Shown here piece after piece: positions 63,442-64,000 of a DNA stretch of 64,000 bases. The notes under the pieces were generated by a model. It worked only from the letters and a program-made list of their open reading frames with translations. It searched no databases and was not told the origin of the DNA. Source of the DNA: Salinicola halimionae (GTDB lineage Bacteria > Pseudomonadota > Gammaproteobacteria > Pseudomonadales > Halomonadaceae); assembly GCF_003206065.1 (NCBI RefSeq), contig NZ_PZJQ01000002.1, positions 648,133 to 712,132 on the forward strand, given 5' to 3'. The translations under genes and the position numbers were made by a program. Numbering within the stretch: the first letter of the stretch is position 1; each line of letters opens with the position of its first letter.

Positions 63442-64000
63442 ATGTTATCGATCATGCGGTCCAAGTTGCATGATCTCTCCATCGAAGCCCTGTCTGGGAA
63501 TCGTATTTTGACGATGCGATGCCCCGATCCGGTAAACAGCACTCGGCTTTGCTTTGATTATGTCGAATTGGGCTATCCGTGGCCGAATACATGGTTAAAA
63601 AATGCTGCCGATCTTGAACGGATCGTCAGCATGGAACTGCAGAGTGCTCATATGGCACCGGCATTGGGCATCTCTCTGGCCCTGAGGCGATGCGCCTTCC
63701 CCGTCACAGATCGATATCCTCCTCAGGGCGCGAAGACACAACTTCAGCCATCATTCTCTCGCTCCACGCTGTGGGTTGGCGGCGTATGGTGCGACTGGCA
63801 TCAGCGTCCTGTGTCCGCCATCATGCGGGAAGGAATTAAGGCTTGCTCTGATTCCGAAGCGCGTTCGATTCCTCTTGTCTTGAACAATGAGGACCTGATG
63901 TGGTGGCTGGATGCGCAGCTTGTCGATCGAAAGAGACTGCTTGAATTGTCTAGGGTGCGCCGTCGCCACTGGAATGGGCAGAACGTAGACGCCCGCCTTG
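63442..64000 (+). CDS. Unknown protein, possibly SRAP-like (partial)
   Basis: An open frame from ATG 63442 (MLSIMRSKLHDLSIEALS), with AGGGG upstream, to the right window edge; about 186 codons are visible. It follows the MipA-like gene by 16 bases and could be in its operon. A segment near residues 112-165 (TLWVGGVWCDWHQ, then IPLVLNNEDLMWWLDA) recalls the core of SOS-response-associated peptidase (SRAP/YedK) proteins, but the catalytic Cys after the start Met is absent and the match is weak. Confidence 0.5.
   Translation, partial: MLSIMRSKLHDLSIEALSGNRILTMRCPDPVNSTRLCFDYVELGYPWPNTWLKNAADLERIVSMELQSAHMAPALGISLALRRCAFPVTDRYPPQGAKTQLQPSFSRSTLWVGGVWCDWHQRPVSAIMREGIKACSDSEARSIPLVLNNEDLMWWLDAQLVDRKRLLELSRVRRRHWNGQNVDARL

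Overview
The window is a GC-rich, densely packed chromosomal segment from a gammaproteobacterium. A Halomonadaceae-type organism (Halomonas, Salinicola or Kushneria relatives) fits best. The grounds are an enterobacterial-like class Ib ribonucleotide reductase operon, a manganese riboswitch in front of mntP, a UbiM-type hydroxylase and a paoABC-type aldehyde oxidoreductase. This placement is inference from gene content. I saw no rRNA, tRNA, integrase, insertion sequence or CRISPR array.

Layout. 1-17.1 kb is mostly housekeeping: a truncated serine hydrolase, a TDT transporter with a divergent LysR regulator, a DUF2501 protein, a UbiM-like hydroxylase, a short-type 6-phosphogluconate dehydrogenase, nrdHIEF with an NrdR/DnaA control region and two structured spacer elements, a Spy-like periplasmic protein, a NUDIX hydrolase, a phospholipase-D lipoprotein, a YebE-like protein and an MFS/TetR pair.

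17.1-38.3 kb is a type III secretion system (T3SS), almost entirely on the minus strand. Read from its likely promoter side the order is: 57-aa ORF, sctD (FHA), sctX-like, sctY-like, sctV, Tad-type secretin (sctC2), CpaD-like lipoprotein, a TPR lipoprotein on the opposite strand, sctC1 (N0-N1 only), a 65-aa needle candidate, sctI, sctJ, sctK, sctL, sctN, sctO, sctQ, sctR, sctS, sctT, a 1186-aa repeat protein, sctU. The order and the split secretin match the rhizobial (Rhc) T3SS family. Three oddities stand out: SctU has lost the NPTH autocleavage motif, a giant protein with a duplicated 230-residue unit sits between sctT and sctU, and a Tad-derived outer-membrane module is present. A strongly AT-rich spacer (38.4-38.75 kb) borders the cluster.

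38.3-49.6 kb holds mntP with its riboswitch, a cyclodeaminase-like protein, exporters (LysE, RhtA), regulators (AraC, XRE-cupin, MocR, MmyB-type XRE), an AhpD-like protein, a GNAT/azoreductase pair and a Pit phosphate transporter. 49.7-58.4 kb holds a degenerate SDR-like gene, a paoABC aldehyde oxidoreductase, and an insertion (LysR plus alpha/beta hydrolase) bounded by decayed duplicate copies of the paoC 3' end and the ampC 5' end. 58.5-64 kb holds acuI/acuR with matching operators, a two-component system, a MipA-like outer-membrane protein and a gene running off the right edge.

A recurring feature is short tandem repeats (6-24 bp units) at or near gene ends; at least two arrays duplicate a stop codon.
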